Shown in pieces: positions 18,302-26,855 of a DNA stretch of 64,000 nucleotides (position 1 is the stretch's first letter; every line of letters begins with the position of its first letter). Source of the DNA: Chitinophaga fulva (GTDB taxonomy: Bacteria; Bacteroidota; Bacteroidia; Chitinophagales; Chitinophagaceae). The stretch spans positions 2,418,810-2,482,809 of the forward strand of contig NZ_JABBGC010000001.1 in the NCBI RefSeq assembly GCF_012927205.1. The letters are read 5' to 3'. A program made the position numbers and the translations under genes. Below the pieces are notes generated by a model. It was not told the DNA's origin. It ran no database searches and saw only the letters and a list, made by a program, of their open reading frames with translations.

Positions 18302-19240
18302 ATGAAGAAAGATAAGATCCTGGTTATTGGTGCCTGCGGACAAATAGGCGTGGAGCTGACCCTGGCGTTAAGGAAAATGTATGGAGATGCCAATGTGGTG
18401 GCATCGGATCTGCGCGAAGAACATGATCTGCTAAAAGGAACAGGCCCGTATGTGTCGCTGGACGTAATGAACAAAGAGATGTTGCACGTATTGATCATCC
18501 GGCACAACATCACCCAGGTATATCTGCTGGCGGCCATCCTGTCTGCCACCGGTGAAAAAAATCCGCTGCTGGCATGGCATATCAATATGCAAAGCCTGCT
18601 CAACGTACTCGATATCGCTAAGGAAGAGAATATTGATAAAGTATACTGGCCCAGCTCCATCGCGGTATTCGGCCCTAATTCCCCGATGCAGGACACACCA
18701 CAACACACTATCATCGAACCGACTACCATCTACGGTATCAGCAAATTTGCCGGTGAACGCTGGTGCGAGTACTATAACCACCGTTATGGCGTAGACGTGA
18801 GAAGTCTCCGCTATCCCGGCCTGATCAGCTATAAGTCTGCTCCGGGCGGCGGTACCACCGACTATGCGGTGGAAATCTTCCATGAAGCAAAGGAAAATAA
18901 AAAATACACCAGCTTCCTGTCAGAGAATACTTATCTGCCTATGATGTATATGCCGGACGCTATCCGCGCTACCATCGAACTGATGGAAGCCGATGCCTCC
19001 AAAATATCTGTGCGCTCTGCTTATAACCTCTCTGCTATGAGCTTCTCTCCCAAAGAGATCGCGGCAGAAATCAAAAAACATATTCCTGAATTTGCCATCA
19101 GCTATGAGCCGGACTATCGCCAGCAAATCGCTGACGGCTGGCCTAACAGCATGGACGACAGCCTCGCGCGCGCCGACTGGGGTTGGAAACACGAATATGA
19201 CCTGGAGAAGATGACAGCGGACATGTTCAAAAACATATAA
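18302..19240 (+). CDS. L-threonine 3-dehydrogenase, SDR type
   Basis: NAD-dependent short-chain dehydrogenase/epimerase-fold protein of 312 residues. It closely fits the SDR-type threonine dehydrogenases of Bacteroidota, which convert L-threonine to 2-amino-3-ketobutyrate (EC 1.1.1.103). Features are the Rossmann motif ILVIGACGQIG, VYWPSSIAVFGPNSP (active-site Ser), the catalytic YGISKFAGERWCEYY (Tyr-x3-Lys), and RYPGLISYKSAPGGGTTDYAVEIF. ATG 18302 is chosen because it precedes the nucleotide-binding strand directly. An upstream in-frame ATG adds about 50 unrelated residues. Confidence 0.88.
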   Translation: MKKDKILVIGACGQIGVELTLALRKMYGDANVVASDLREEHDLLKGTGPYVSLDVMNKEMLHVLIIRHNITQVYLLAAILSATGEKNPLLAWHINMQSLLNVLDIAKEENIDKVYWPSSIAVFGPNSPMQDTPQHTIIEPTTIYGISKFAGERWCEYYNHRYGVDVRSLRYPGLISYKSAPGGGTTDYAVEIFHEAKENKKYTSFLSENTYLPMMYMPDAIRATIELMEADASKISVRSAYNLSAMSFSPKEIAAEIKKHIPEFAISYEPDYRQQIADGWPNSMDDSLARADWGWKHEYDLEKMTADMFKNI

Positions 19241-19244
19241 CCGT

Positions 19245-19466
19245 AACTGTGATGGTCATGATTATTGCTGATTCTCCTGATTGGAGAAGATTAGAGCGGA
19301 GATCAGCACGAGTTTAGAATAGCATATTATTGTTTGATTTGAGTATAAAATAAGGCCCGGTGATATCTTCACCGGGCCCTTGTTTTTATATTGCTTTATT
19401 CAGTCCTGAAAGTCGTATCAATCTCCGCTAATTAGTGTAATCGGCTGTAATCATGACCATCACAGT
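19245..19466. repeat. Long inverted repeat between convergent genes
   Basis: A 20-bp segment at 19245-19264 (AACTGTGATGG...) is repeated exactly, inverted, at 19447-19466, directly abutting the cysN stop codon. Inner segments with the word GCGGAGAT are also partly inverted, and the centre holds a terminator hairpin. The left part (CATGATTATTGCTGATTC... type) resembles 33904-33950. Confidence 0.85.
19353..19380. terminator. Terminator hairpin inside the long inverted repeat
   Basis: AAGGCCCGGTGA and TCACCGGGCCCTT form a GC-rich stem followed by TGTTTTT. It serves the threonine dehydrogenase gene and perhaps cysN from the other side. Confidence 0.85.
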
Positions 19467-20714
19467 TCATATCAAAGTTCCGACAGCAACGGTCGTATTG
19501 TTGAACTCATCAATCAATATGAACGCGCCATTAGCGGGGTTTTTCGCGTAGATGTCAGCAAAGATAGGCTGGGCTGTTTTCAGGGTAATGCTACCGATAT
19601 CATTTAGACCCATATCATTTTTGCCTTCGATGTGTTGATAACTGGTTACATCGATGACGAAGTTGATCTGCTGCACTTTTGCTTTCACGCGGTTAATGCC
19701 ATGCTGGAGCAGGTAGGTTTTACCGGCGACCAGTTTCTGCTGGTCCATCCAGCAGATGTTGGCGGTGATTTCTTTGCGTTGTTCGGGAACGTTGTCTGTT
19801 TTTACCAGCATATTGCCCCGGCTGCTGTCAATTTCATCTTCAAGGGTGATGACCACACTTTCACGGGCATGGGCGGCAGGCAGCTGTTTTTCGAACTGCT
19901 CGATGGTTTTGATCCTGCTTTTCTGTCCTGATGGCAGGGAGATGATTTCATCGCCCACGTTGAAATGGCCACTGGTCACTTTGCCGGCGAAGCCACGGAA
20001 ATCGTGGTATTCGGTGGTACGCGGCCGGATGACGCTCTGGATCGGGAAGCGGGCCGGGTGTCGGTTATCTTCCTGGTCAAAGGCGATTTTTTCAAGGTAA
20101 TCGAGCAGGGTAGGGCCCTGGTACCAGTTGATGATACCGGTGCGGGTGGCCACATTTTCGCCGTACAGGGAGGAGATCGGGATGAACTTCACTTCCTGTG
20201 CTTTATAGGAGGCGCCGGCGAGCAGCTGCTGGAAATCTTCCACGATCTGATTGAAACGGGCCTCGCTGTATTCCACCAGGTCCATCTTGTTGACACACAC
20301 TGCGAGGTAGGGAATGCGCAACAGGTTGGCGATGAAAAAGTGGCGATGTGTTTGTTCCACGATGCCTTTGCGGGCATCGATCAGGATGAGTGATACCTGC
20401 GCGTTGGAGGCGCCGGTCACCATGTTACGGGTATATTCAATATGGCCGGGCGTATCGGCGATAATGTATTTACGGTTGGGGGTAGAGAAATAGATATGCG
20501 CCACGTCGATGGTGATGCCTTGTTCTCTTTCTGCCACGAGGCCGTCTGTCAGCAGTGACAGGTCGGTGAAGTCGAGCCCTTTGCGTTTGCTGGCGGCGTG
20601 GAGCGCCTCCATTTTATCCTGGGGGATAGAGTTGGTGTCGTATAAAAGACGGCCGATCAGGGTGCTTTTCCCATCGTCTACACTACCGGAAGTGGCTATA
20701 CGTAAAACCTCCAT
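19467..20714 (-). CDS. cysN: Sulfate adenylyltransferase subunit 1 (GTPase)
   Basis: EF-Tu-like GTPase that drives ATP sulfurylase: sulfate plus ATP to adenylyl sulfate (EC 2.7.7.4) together with CysD. 415 residues with G-domain motifs GSVDDGKSTLIGRLLYD (P-loop), the switch II DTPGHIEYTRNMVTGAS and NKMD (G4), then two beta-barrel domains. There is no fused CysC kinase domain, consistent with direct reduction of APS by the neighbouring CysH. It is the third gene of a leftward cysH-cysD-cysN operon, 33 bases after cysD. Confidence 0.96.
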   Translation of the reverse strand: MEVLRIATSGSVDDGKSTLIGRLLYDTNSIPQDKMEALHAASKRKGLDFTDLSLLTDGLVAEREQGITIDVAHIYFSTPNRKYIIADTPGHIEYTRNMVTGASNAQVSLILIDARKGIVEQTHRHFFIANLLRIPYLAVCVNKMDLVEYSEARFNQIVEDFQQLLAGASYKAQEVKFIPISSLYGENVATRTGIINWYQGPTLLDYLEKIAFDQEDNRHPARFPIQSVIRPRTTEYHDFRGFAGKVTSGHFNVGDEIISLPSGQKSRIKTIEQFEKQLPAAHARESVVITLEDEIDSSRGNMLVKTDNVPEQRKEITANICWMDQQKLVAGKTYLLQHGINRVKAKVQQINFVIDVTSYQHIEGKNDMGLNDIGSITLKTAQPIFADIYAKNPANGAFILIDEFNNTTVAVGTLI

Positions 20715-20747
20715 ATGCGTTCGCTTTTTTGCTGTAAGAAGTAAATG

Positions 20748-21665
20748 TTAAAAGTAACCTGCCTGTTTTCTTTTCTCCATGGCGGCTTCAGAGCGTTTGT
20801 CGTCTATGCGTGCGCCACGTTCAGAAATTTTGGCTTCCATGATTTCTGCGATGATGTCTTCCAGCTTATCGGCTTCGGACAGCACGGCAGCGGTACAGGT
20901 CATGTCGCCAACGGTGCGGAAGCGTACTTTCTGGCGGAAAGGCACTTCATCGGCGGTGGTGTTGAGGTAGGCAGAGTAAGGCCAATAGAGACCGTCGCGC
21001 TCAATGATTTCCCTTTCGTGTGCAAAGTAGATGGAAGGTATTTCCAGTTTTTCGCGGCGGATGTAGTTCCATACGTCCAGCTCTGTCCAGTTGGAGATAG
21101 GGAATACGCGCACGTTTTCACCGATATTGATTTTTCCGTTGAGGATGTCAAACAGTTCAGGGCGTTGCATTTTAGCGTTCCACTGACCGAATTCATCGCG
21201 TACGGAGAATATTCTTTCTTTAGCGCGGGCTTTTTCTTCGTCGCGGCGTGCGCCGCCGATGCAGGCGTCAAATTTTCCTTCTTCGATGGCATCGAGGAGG
21301 GTAACGGTCTGCAGGGCGTTGCGGCTGGCGTATTTGCCCGTTTCTTCCTGTACTTTGCCCTGATCAATGCTGTCCTGCACGTTGCGGACGATCAGGTCGA
21401 GCCCCAGAGTGTTGACCAGCCAGTCACGGAACTCGATGGTCTCCGGGAAGTTATGGCCGGTGTCTACATGTAGCAGCGGAAAGGGTACCTTGCCCGGATA
21501 AAAGGCTTTCTGGGCCAATCTCACGAGGGTAATGGAATCTTTACCACCGGAGAAGAGCAGTACCGGCTTCTCGAATTGGGCGGCTGTTTCGCGTAATATG
21601 TATATGGCTTCATCTTCCAGCGCCTGTGGAAATTCCCAGTTTATCTGATGTGTCATGGGTGACAA
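20748..21665 (-). CDS. cysD: Sulfate adenylyltransferase subunit 2
   Basis: Catalytic subunit of ATP sulfurylase, adenylating sulfate with CysN. The 305-residue length is normal. The PP-loop ATP-binding motif is seen in VLLFSGGKDSITLVRLA, with the later conserved PLLHVDTGHNFPETIEFRD, IGGARRDEEKARAKERIFS and FPISNWTELDVWNYI. The C-terminal GDMTCTAAVLSEADKLEDIIAE and KRKQAGYF match the family. It lies between cysH (30-base gap) and cysN (33-base gap) on the same strand. Confidence 0.96.
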   Translation of the reverse strand: MSPMTHQINWEFPQALEDEAIYILRETAAQFEKPVLLFSGGKDSITLVRLAQKAFYPGKVPFPLLHVDTGHNFPETIEFRDWLVNTLGLDLIVRNVQDSIDQGKVQEETGKYASRNALQTVTLLDAIEEGKFDACIGGARRDEEKARAKERIFSVRDEFGQWNAKMQRPELFDILNGKINIGENVRVFPISNWTELDVWNYIRREKLEIPSIYFAHEREIIERDGLYWPYSAYLNTTADEVPFRQKVRFRTVGDMTCTAAVLSEADKLEDIIAEIMEAKISERGARIDDKRSEAAMEKRKQAGYF

Positions 21666-21695
21666 TGATTTTATGATTGCAAAGGCTGTTTTCTT

Positions 21696-22379
21696 TTATC
21701 CGTGCAGGCCGCATTCTTTCTGCGACTGTTCCCACCACCACCGACCGGCGCGCGGATGTTCTCCCGGCTCGATGGCGCGTGTACAGGGTGCACAACCGAT
21801 GCTGATAAAGCCTTTGTCGTGCAGTTTGTTATAGGGAACGTTGTGTTGGGAGAGGTACGCCAGTACTTCATCATACCCCCAATGGATCAGGGGATTGTAT
21901 TTATAGAGATGGCGTTGTTCGTCCCATTCCAGCGTCTGCATATCGTGGCGGTTTTCGGATTGTTCGGCACGTAGTCCGGTGATCCATACTTTTACGCCTT
22001 CCAGCGCCCTGTTGAGCGGTACTACTTTACGGATGCCGCAACACTGTTTGCGGTTTTCCACGGAATCGTAAAAGCTGTTGGGGCCTTTTTCGCTGACCAG
22101 TTTTTCTACGGCCGCTGTTTCGGGGTAAAACACTTCGATCGGCTGTTTGTAACGGGCAAGGGTGACGTCCATTACGTCATAGGTCTCCTGGAACAGGCGT
22201 CCTGTGTCCAGAGTAAATACCCTTACGGGTAAATGGTTACGCCAGATAATGTCTGCGATTACCTGGTCTTCCTGGCCAAAGGAAGTAGAAAACGCCACGG
22301 CACCCGGATATTGCTCCAGGAGATATTGTATGGCTTCTACCACCGGCTTGTTGGCCAGTGCGTTGGTAATGTCTGTCAT
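21696..22379 (-). CDS. cysH: Adenylyl-sulfate reductase, thioredoxin-dependent, Fe-S type
   Basis: Reduces adenylyl sulfate to sulfite plus AMP in assimilatory sulfur metabolism. 227 residues with the PAPS-reductase fold (VAFSTSFGQEDQVIADI). Two cysteine pairs, KQCCGIRKV and ISIGCAPCTRAI, form the [4Fe-4S] ligand pattern CC-xn-CxxC. This marks APS rather than PAPS reductases and agrees with the absence of CysC. The catalytic cysteine is in the C-terminal ECGLHG. First gene of the cys operon. A TATTTTTG box (complement of 22440-22447) upstream is a possible -7 element. Confidence 0.93.
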   Translation of the reverse strand: MTDITNALANKPVVEAIQYLLEQYPGAVAFSTSFGQEDQVIADIIWRNHLPVRVFTLDTGRLFQETYDVMDVTLARYKQPIEVFYPETAAVEKLVSEKGPNSFYDSVENRKQCCGIRKVVPLNRALEGVKVWITGLRAEQSENRHDMQTLEWDEQRHLYKYNPLIHWGYDEVLAYLSQHNVPYNKLHDKGFISIGCAPCTRAIEPGEHPRAGRWWWEQSQKECGLHG

Positions 22380-22520
22380 GTAATCTTCCTTAAAGATAAT
22401 TGCCTAGTGCCAGCGCGTACTTTTCAGTGACGCCGTATACAAAAATACATAAATCCTATAAAAAAGATAGACTATTGTGTTAGAAATTTATCGTTTGTGG
22501 GTGAATGAGCTATGGGGGCT

Positions 22521-22975
22521 GGTTTCCCAGGGCTGAAGCCCTGGGTTACAATGTTGTTCAGGTTCTTTTTTATACAGGGTGCATTAATCTTGGCCTTCGG
22601 CCGATGTTAATGTGGTTGTTGGGGGGAATTTTTTGAGGTACCAGAGTCTTAGGCTGGAGTTAATGTCGCTGTTGTAGGGAGTTTATTCGTGTTATCTTGG
22701 CCTTCGGCCGATGTTAATGTGGTTGTTGGGGGGAGTTTTTTGAGGTACCAGAGTCTTAGGCTGGAGTTAATGTCGCTGTTGTAGGGAGTTTATTCGTACT
22801 ATCTTGGCCTTCGGCCGATGTTAACGCCATTCTGGGAATTTATTCATGAACGCTTGTCTCCTGCCGATATAAATGCTGCTATTTTGGGAGAACCCCATGG
22901 TTTGCGCCAATACTCATGCAATCCTCATAAAAAGAACCTGAACAACATCGTAGCCCAGGGCTTTAGCCCTGGGAC
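22521..22975. repeat. Composite REP-like element A
   Basis: The left end (22521-22571) has the palindrome CCCAGGGCTGAAGCCCTGGG followed by TTACAATGTTGTTCAGG. The right end (22928-22975) is its near reverse complement. Inside lie two 107-bp tandem copies beginning at 22588 and 22695 and a third partial copy at 22802, each opening with the small hairpin GGCCTTCGGCC. A second element with the same ends but different interior lies at 53856-54319. Confidence 0.88.
22588..22824. repeat. 107-bp tandem repeat inside element A
   Basis: Two almost identical 107-bp units (22588-22694, 22695-22801) plus the first 23 bases of a third. Very few differences are seen between units, which suggests recent duplication. 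Confidence 0.9.
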
Positions 22976-22986
22976 CGCGAACGCGA

Positions 22987-23020
22987 AATAAAAAAGCCGG
23001 CACGAAAAAATCGTGCCGGC
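22987..23020 (-). terminator. Terminator of the Rrf2 gene
   Basis: GCCGGCACGA and TCGTGCCGGC form a perfect 10-bp stem at 22996-23020. On the minus strand it is followed by TTTTTT. Confidence 0.88.
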
Positions 23021-23044
23021 CGGATAATTTGCTCGCTGCGCAGG

Positions 23045-23464
23045 TTATGCGTTGCGGGTAAGAATATCTTTTAATGTTTTGGTCTCCAGCAGTTTCAGGG
23101 TGGCGTCCCTTACTTTGCTCATCACTTCATTCAGGCCGCATACGGCTTCATCGCGGCAGTTCTCGCAGCGCTCATAATAGTTGAGGCTTACGCAGGGCAA
23201 CAGGGCGATGGGCCCGTCCAGCAACCGGATGATCTTGGCCAGTGCAATCTCTTTCGGAGGACGCATCAGGTAATATCCGCCGCCTTTCCCTTTCTTACTG
23301 CCCAGAATACCGGCATTTTTCAGCTCCAGCAGAATGTTTTCCAGGAACTTGATAGAGATATTCTTCTCCTGAGCGATCTCGGAGATCAGGATAGGCCCTT
23401 TATCAACATTTTCTGCCAGGTGAATGAGTGCGTGAAATGCGTATTGTGTTTTTTTAGATAACAT
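23045..23464 (-). CDS. Rrf2 family transcriptional regulator
   Basis: Winged-helix Rrf2 protein of 139 residues. It has the N-terminal MLSKKTQYAFHALIHLAE, a recognition helix in ISIKFLENILLELKNAG and the wing GSKKGKGGGYYLMRP. The C-terminal half has four cysteines in the pattern C-x8-C-x2-C-x5-C (CVSLNYYERCENCRDEAVC), suggesting an Fe-S cluster or thiol sensor, although the spacing differs from IscR. The nearest genes on the same strand are cysHDN, about 670 bases downstream, so it may regulate sulfur assimilation. That link is by position only. Confidence 0.9.
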   Translation of the reverse strand: MLSKKTQYAFHALIHLAENVDKGPILISEIAQEKNISIKFLENILLELKNAGILGSKKGKGGGYYLMRPPKEIALAKIIRLLDGPIALLPCVSLNYYERCENCRDEAVCGLNEVMSKVRDATLKLLETKTLKDILTRNA

Positions 23465-23624
23465 AGTGACTTATTTGCATCCCTGGGGATGACGCTATCG
23501 GTGCTGCAATGAACATCTTTGACGTTACAAATATAAGCTCTTCTTTTGAGTTTTATGTTTTGGCAGCCAACGTGGAGCGTGACAGGAATAAATAACAATT
23601 GATTTTCAATTCATTATACAGCCT

Positions 23625-24341
23625 CTATAGGTTCAGCACGTCTCTCATCGTAAACACGCCTGTCTTACCTTTCAGCCATTCCGCAGCTACTACGGCGCCG
23701 GCAGCAAAACCTTCACGGGAATGTGCGGTATGCGTGATCGTGATATCATCGATGGGAGAGGAGTAATGAATGGTATGGGTGCCCGGTGCAGGATCTATTC
23801 TTTTGGAGATGATAGACAGCATGTCAGCCTGCTGTGTTTCTTCATTGACCCAGCCCTTTTTCCGGTCAACGGAAGCCAGCAGCTGTTCTGCCAGGGTGAT
23901 GGCGGTTCCGCTGGGAGCGTCTTTTTTTTGGGTATGGTGGATTTCTTCCATCCATACGTTGTATTGTGGCTGGATGGCCATCAGGGCTGCCAGTTTTTTG
24001 TTGACTTCAAAAAAGATATTGACGCCGATGCTGAAGTTGGTGGCATGTAAAAAGGCATGATGGCCTTTTTCGCATTGTGCATTCACTTCCGGCAGTTGCT
24101 CGAGCCAGCCGGTGGTGCCGCTAACAACAGGTACATTAGCTTCAAAGCACTTTTGTATGTTATGGTAAGCCGTTTCGGGAGTGGTGAATTCAATGGCCAC
24201 ATCTGCCTGTCCAAGATGCTCTTTTTCCAGCAGATGCTGGGCATCGTGATCTATTCTCAGGATTACCTCATGACCTTTGGCAGTGGCAATGGCATCGATC
24301 GCCTTACCCATTTTACCATATCCGATTAGTGCTATTTTCAT
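23625..24341 (-). CDS. dapB: 4-hydroxy-tetrahydrodipicolinate reductase
   Basis: Lysine/diaminopimelate pathway enzyme (EC 1.17.1.8). 238 residues. The nucleotide-binding ALIGYGKMGKAI opens the protein, VEFTTPE and VVSGTTGW line the cofactor site, and EIHHTQKKDAPSGTA holds the catalytic His and Lys. It is the last gene of a leftward cluster parA-parB-DUF5683-dapB, 37 bases after the DUF5683 gene, an arrangement seen in other Bacteroidota. Confidence 0.95.
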   Translation of the reverse strand: MKIALIGYGKMGKAIDAIATAKGHEVILRIDHDAQHLLEKEHLGQADVAIEFTTPETAYHNIQKCFEANVPVVSGTTGWLEQLPEVNAQCEKGHHAFLHATNFSIGVNIFFEVNKKLAALMAIQPQYNVWMEEIHHTQKKDAPSGTAITLAEQLLASVDRKKGWVNEETQQADMLSIISKRIDPAPGTHTIHYSSPIDDITITHTAHSREGFAAGAVVAAEWLKGKTGVFTMRDVLNL

Positions 24342-24378
24342 GACCCTTGCTGATATTTTTTAGTGGATGATGTGTTGG

Positions 24379-25080
24379 TTAACGACCTGCCAGCCAGGCA
24401 GACTTATGGTTTTTACGGCCGCCGCCGATGGCAAGTTTAACGCTGATGCCTAAACCCTGATTGTTGATGATGGCCGGAGATACCCGCATACTCAGTTCAT
24501 CAGACATGTCCCAGTTGCGTAAATGTGCAAATACGGTGGCATCGGCGATATTAAGCGTGTAAGCCAGTACAAAGAAAAGTACGGAATAGTCAACATTCTG
24601 GCGGAAATAATCGCGGTTGGCTTTCAGGTACCCTGATGATTTATTGGCCAGCAACGGGTCCGGTGAGTTCGTGTCCGGATTACCGTCTACCGACAGCCGG
24701 TAGGCATCGCGGTATTTGCGGTAGTTGTCCATGTTCCATACGAAGAAGTAGGTACAGGTACCAATGGCGGCGTATACCAGCGGCATTTTCCAGTATTCGT
24801 GGTTGTACGCCTGTCCGAGCCCCGGCAGTATGGCCGAGTACAGCGCTGCTTTACGCGGGCTGTGCGGTGCTCGTGACGCCAGGCTGATAGACGCGGTGGT
24901 ATCGGTCAGCTCAGTGCTTTTAGCCGTGTCTTTTACCGGATAAGCCAACGTATCTATGGTGCGGACAGTACGACGGGTAGTGTCCTGCCCTTTCAGTACA
25001 GGCGCCAATACCAGTAATGCCAGACATACCAGTACATGGCGACGAAATAAACGGAATAATCTTCCAGCCTTCTTAGCCAC
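24379..25080 (-). CDS. DUF5683 family membrane protein
   Basis: 233 residues with a positively charged N-terminus and a signal-type hydrophobic segment (LFRRHVLVCLALLVLAPVLKGQ), then a Thr/Ser-rich linker. The family core is SPRKAALYSAILPGLGQAYNHEYWKMPLVYAAIG followed by two more hydrophobic segments (VYAAIGTCTYFFVWNM; YSVLFFVLAYTLNIADATVFAHL). Function is unknown. It is conserved next to parB in Bacteroidota, here with a 1-base gap to parB, so it is translated from the same mRNA. Confidence 0.85.
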   Translation of the reverse strand: MAKKAGRLFRLFRRHVLVCLALLVLAPVLKGQDTTRRTVRTIDTLAYPVKDTAKSTELTDTTASISLASRAPHSPRKAALYSAILPGLGQAYNHEYWKMPLVYAAIGTCTYFFVWNMDNYRKYRDAYRLSVDGNPDTNSPDPLLANKSSGYLKANRDYFRQNVDYSVLFFVLAYTLNIADATVFAHLRNWDMSDELSMRVSPAIINNQGLGISVKLAIGGGRKNHKSAWLAGR

Positions 25081-25081
25081 C

Positions 25082-25990
25082 TTATAAATCTATTTTTTCC
25101 AGGATGCTATTCAGTTCATCGTCTGAATAGAATTCAATCATAATGCTTCCTTTGCCATTCTTGCCTCTGTCCAGCTTCACTTTAGTAGAGAAGTGGGAGC
25201 TGAGGTTGTCCTGTATTTTCTGGAAAGCGGGCGGCAGTTTAACTTTAGCCGCTTTCTGCTGGTTACCTTTGTCAGCCTGGTTGATCTTGCGGGCCAGGTC
25301 TTCCGTTTGCCTTACAGACAGGCCGTTTTGAAGGATCTCATTGTAGAGGAACAGTTGGTTCTCCACATTTTCCACGCCGGTAAGCACACGGGCATGGCCC
25401 ATGCTCAGTTGTCCGTTACGTACCGCTACCTGGATATCAGGTGGCAGTTTGAGCAGGCGGATATAGTTGGTGACGGTGCTTCTCTCCTTGCCCATACGGT
25501 CGGCCACCTGTTCCTGTGTAAGGGAACATTCTTCCATCAACCGCTTGTAGCTCAATCCAACCTCGATCGCATTCAGGTTTTCCCTTTGCAGGTTCTCCAG
25601 CAGCGCCAGTTCCAGCAGTTCCTGGTCGTTGGCTTGCCGCACATATGCCGGAATGTCTTTCAGGCCGGCCATTTTGCTGGCGCGCAGACGGCGTTCTCCG
25701 GCAATCAGCTGGAATTTTTTGTTACTGATCTTGGCCACCGTGATCGGCTGGATGATGTCATGCAGCTTGATAGACTGGCTAAGTTCCTGAAGGGCAACCT
25801 CATCAAAGTCACGACGCGGCTGCTTCGGATTGGTCACGATCTGTTCCAGCGCAATACGTTCAATACCTGTAGCAGTAGCTACCGCGTTATCGCCCAGGGC
25901 GCCGGCAGTGTGCTTCAGGTCAGTGTCTATGTTCTGGAGCAGCGAGCGGATACCTTTCCCCAACGCCTCTTTCTTACTTGGATTGCTCAT
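25082..25990 (-). CDS. parB: Chromosome partitioning protein ParB
   Basis: CTP-dependent DNA clamp that loads at parS and works with ParA in origin segregation. 302 residues, with VTNPKQPRRDFDE and the CTP-binding GERRLRASKMAGL motifs, then a central helix-turn-helix (SLTQEQVADRMGKERSTVTNYIRLLKLP) and a C-terminal dimerisation part ending FYSDDELNSILEKIDL. The start overlaps the parA stop by 4 bases. No parS-like palindrome was noticed in the window. Confidence 0.95.
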   Translation of the reverse strand: MSNPSKKEALGKGIRSLLQNIDTDLKHTAGALGDNAVATATGIERIALEQIVTNPKQPRRDFDEVALQELSQSIKLHDIIQPITVAKISNKKFQLIAGERRLRASKMAGLKDIPAYVRQANDQELLELALLENLQRENLNAIEVGLSYKRLMEECSLTQEQVADRMGKERSTVTNYIRLLKLPPDIQVAVRNGQLSMGHARVLTGVENVENQLFLYNEILQNGLSVRQTEDLARKINQADKGNQQKAAKVKLPPAFQKIQDNLSSHFSTKVKLDRGKNGKGSIMIEFYSDDELNSILEKIDL

Positions 25991-26787
25991 TTTAAGATTT
26001 TGTCTTTGGATTTAATTTTCGTGTAGTTATGCTTCTGCAGTATTTCCTTGGCCAGGTTCAGGTAATTGATGGCACCGGTGCTGGCTGCATCGTACATAAT
26101 AACAGATTTACCAAAGCTGGGCGCTTCCCCCAGTTTGGTATTACGATGGATGATAGTGTTGAATACGCTTTCCTCAAAATGCTGCTTCACTTCGTCCACC
26201 ACCTGGTTGCTGAGGCGCAAACGACCATCGTACATGGTCATCAGGATGCCTTCAATTTCCAGGTCTGTATTCAGTCTGCTCTGAACGATCTTGATGGTAT
26301 TGAGCAATTTGCCCAGACCTTCCAGTGCAAAAAATTCACATTGTACCGGGATAATCACCGCGTTGGACGCCACCAGTGCGTTCACAGTGATCAATCCCAA
26401 AGAAGGGGAACAGTCTACGATCACAAAATCGTAATCATCCTTTACCGCATCCACCACCTGCTTCATCACCCGCTCACGGTTGGGATGATTGATCAGTTCC
26501 AGCTCCGCACCTACCAGGTCAATATGGGAAGGTAATACTTTCAGGTTGGGCGTATCGGACTCCAGTATCACATCTTTGGCCTGAACATCGTTTACCATAC
26601 AGTCGTACAGGCTCTGCTGAATATTACGCAGGTCAAAGCCCAGTCCTGTGGTGCTGTTTGCCTGGGGATCAGCATCTACCAGCAATGTTTTGAATTCCAG
26701 TACAGCCAGGCTGCTTGCCAGGTTGATTGCACTGGTTGTTTTTCCTACCCCACCTTTCTGATTAGCGATTGCGATTACTCTAGCCAT
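25987..26787 (-). CDS. parA: Chromosome partitioning ATPase ParA
   Basis: Soj/ParA-type deviant Walker ATPase of 266 residues. MARVIAIANQKGGVGKTTSAINLA contains the deviant Walker A lysine, DADPQANSTTGLG the Walker A' region, and DFVIVDCSPSLGLITVNALVA the Walker B. It drives movement of ParB-bound origin DNA. ATG 26787 is chosen because it begins the ATPase fold. An upstream in-frame ATG would add 24 residues not seen in the family. First gene of the parA-parB-DUF5683-dapB cluster. Confidence 0.95.
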   Translation of the reverse strand: MARVIAIANQKGGVGKTTSAINLASSLAVLEFKTLLVDADPQANSTTGLGFDLRNIQQSLYDCMVNDVQAKDVILESDTPNLKVLPSHIDLVGAELELINHPNRERVMKQVVDAVKDDYDFVIVDCSPSLGLITVNALVASNAVIIPVQCEFFALEGLGKLLNTIKIVQSRLNTDLEIEGILMTMYDGRLRLSNQVVDEVKQHFEESVFNTIIHRNTKLGEAPSFGKSVIMYDAASTGAINYLNLAKEILQKHNYTKIKSKDKILK

Positions 26788-26855
26788 TGTGTAATTTAAA
26801 AAATTCAAAGGTTCATTTATAGGATAAAGGATTAAATAGCAGGATCGCCTCTTCC

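Larger units (their letters stand above)
22380..23044. other. Non-coding stretch between cysH and the Rrf2 gene
   Basis: 665 bases without a gene. It carries the cysH promoter region at its left, a composite REP-like repeat at 22521-22975 and the Rrf2 terminator at 22987-23020. Confidence 0.75.
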
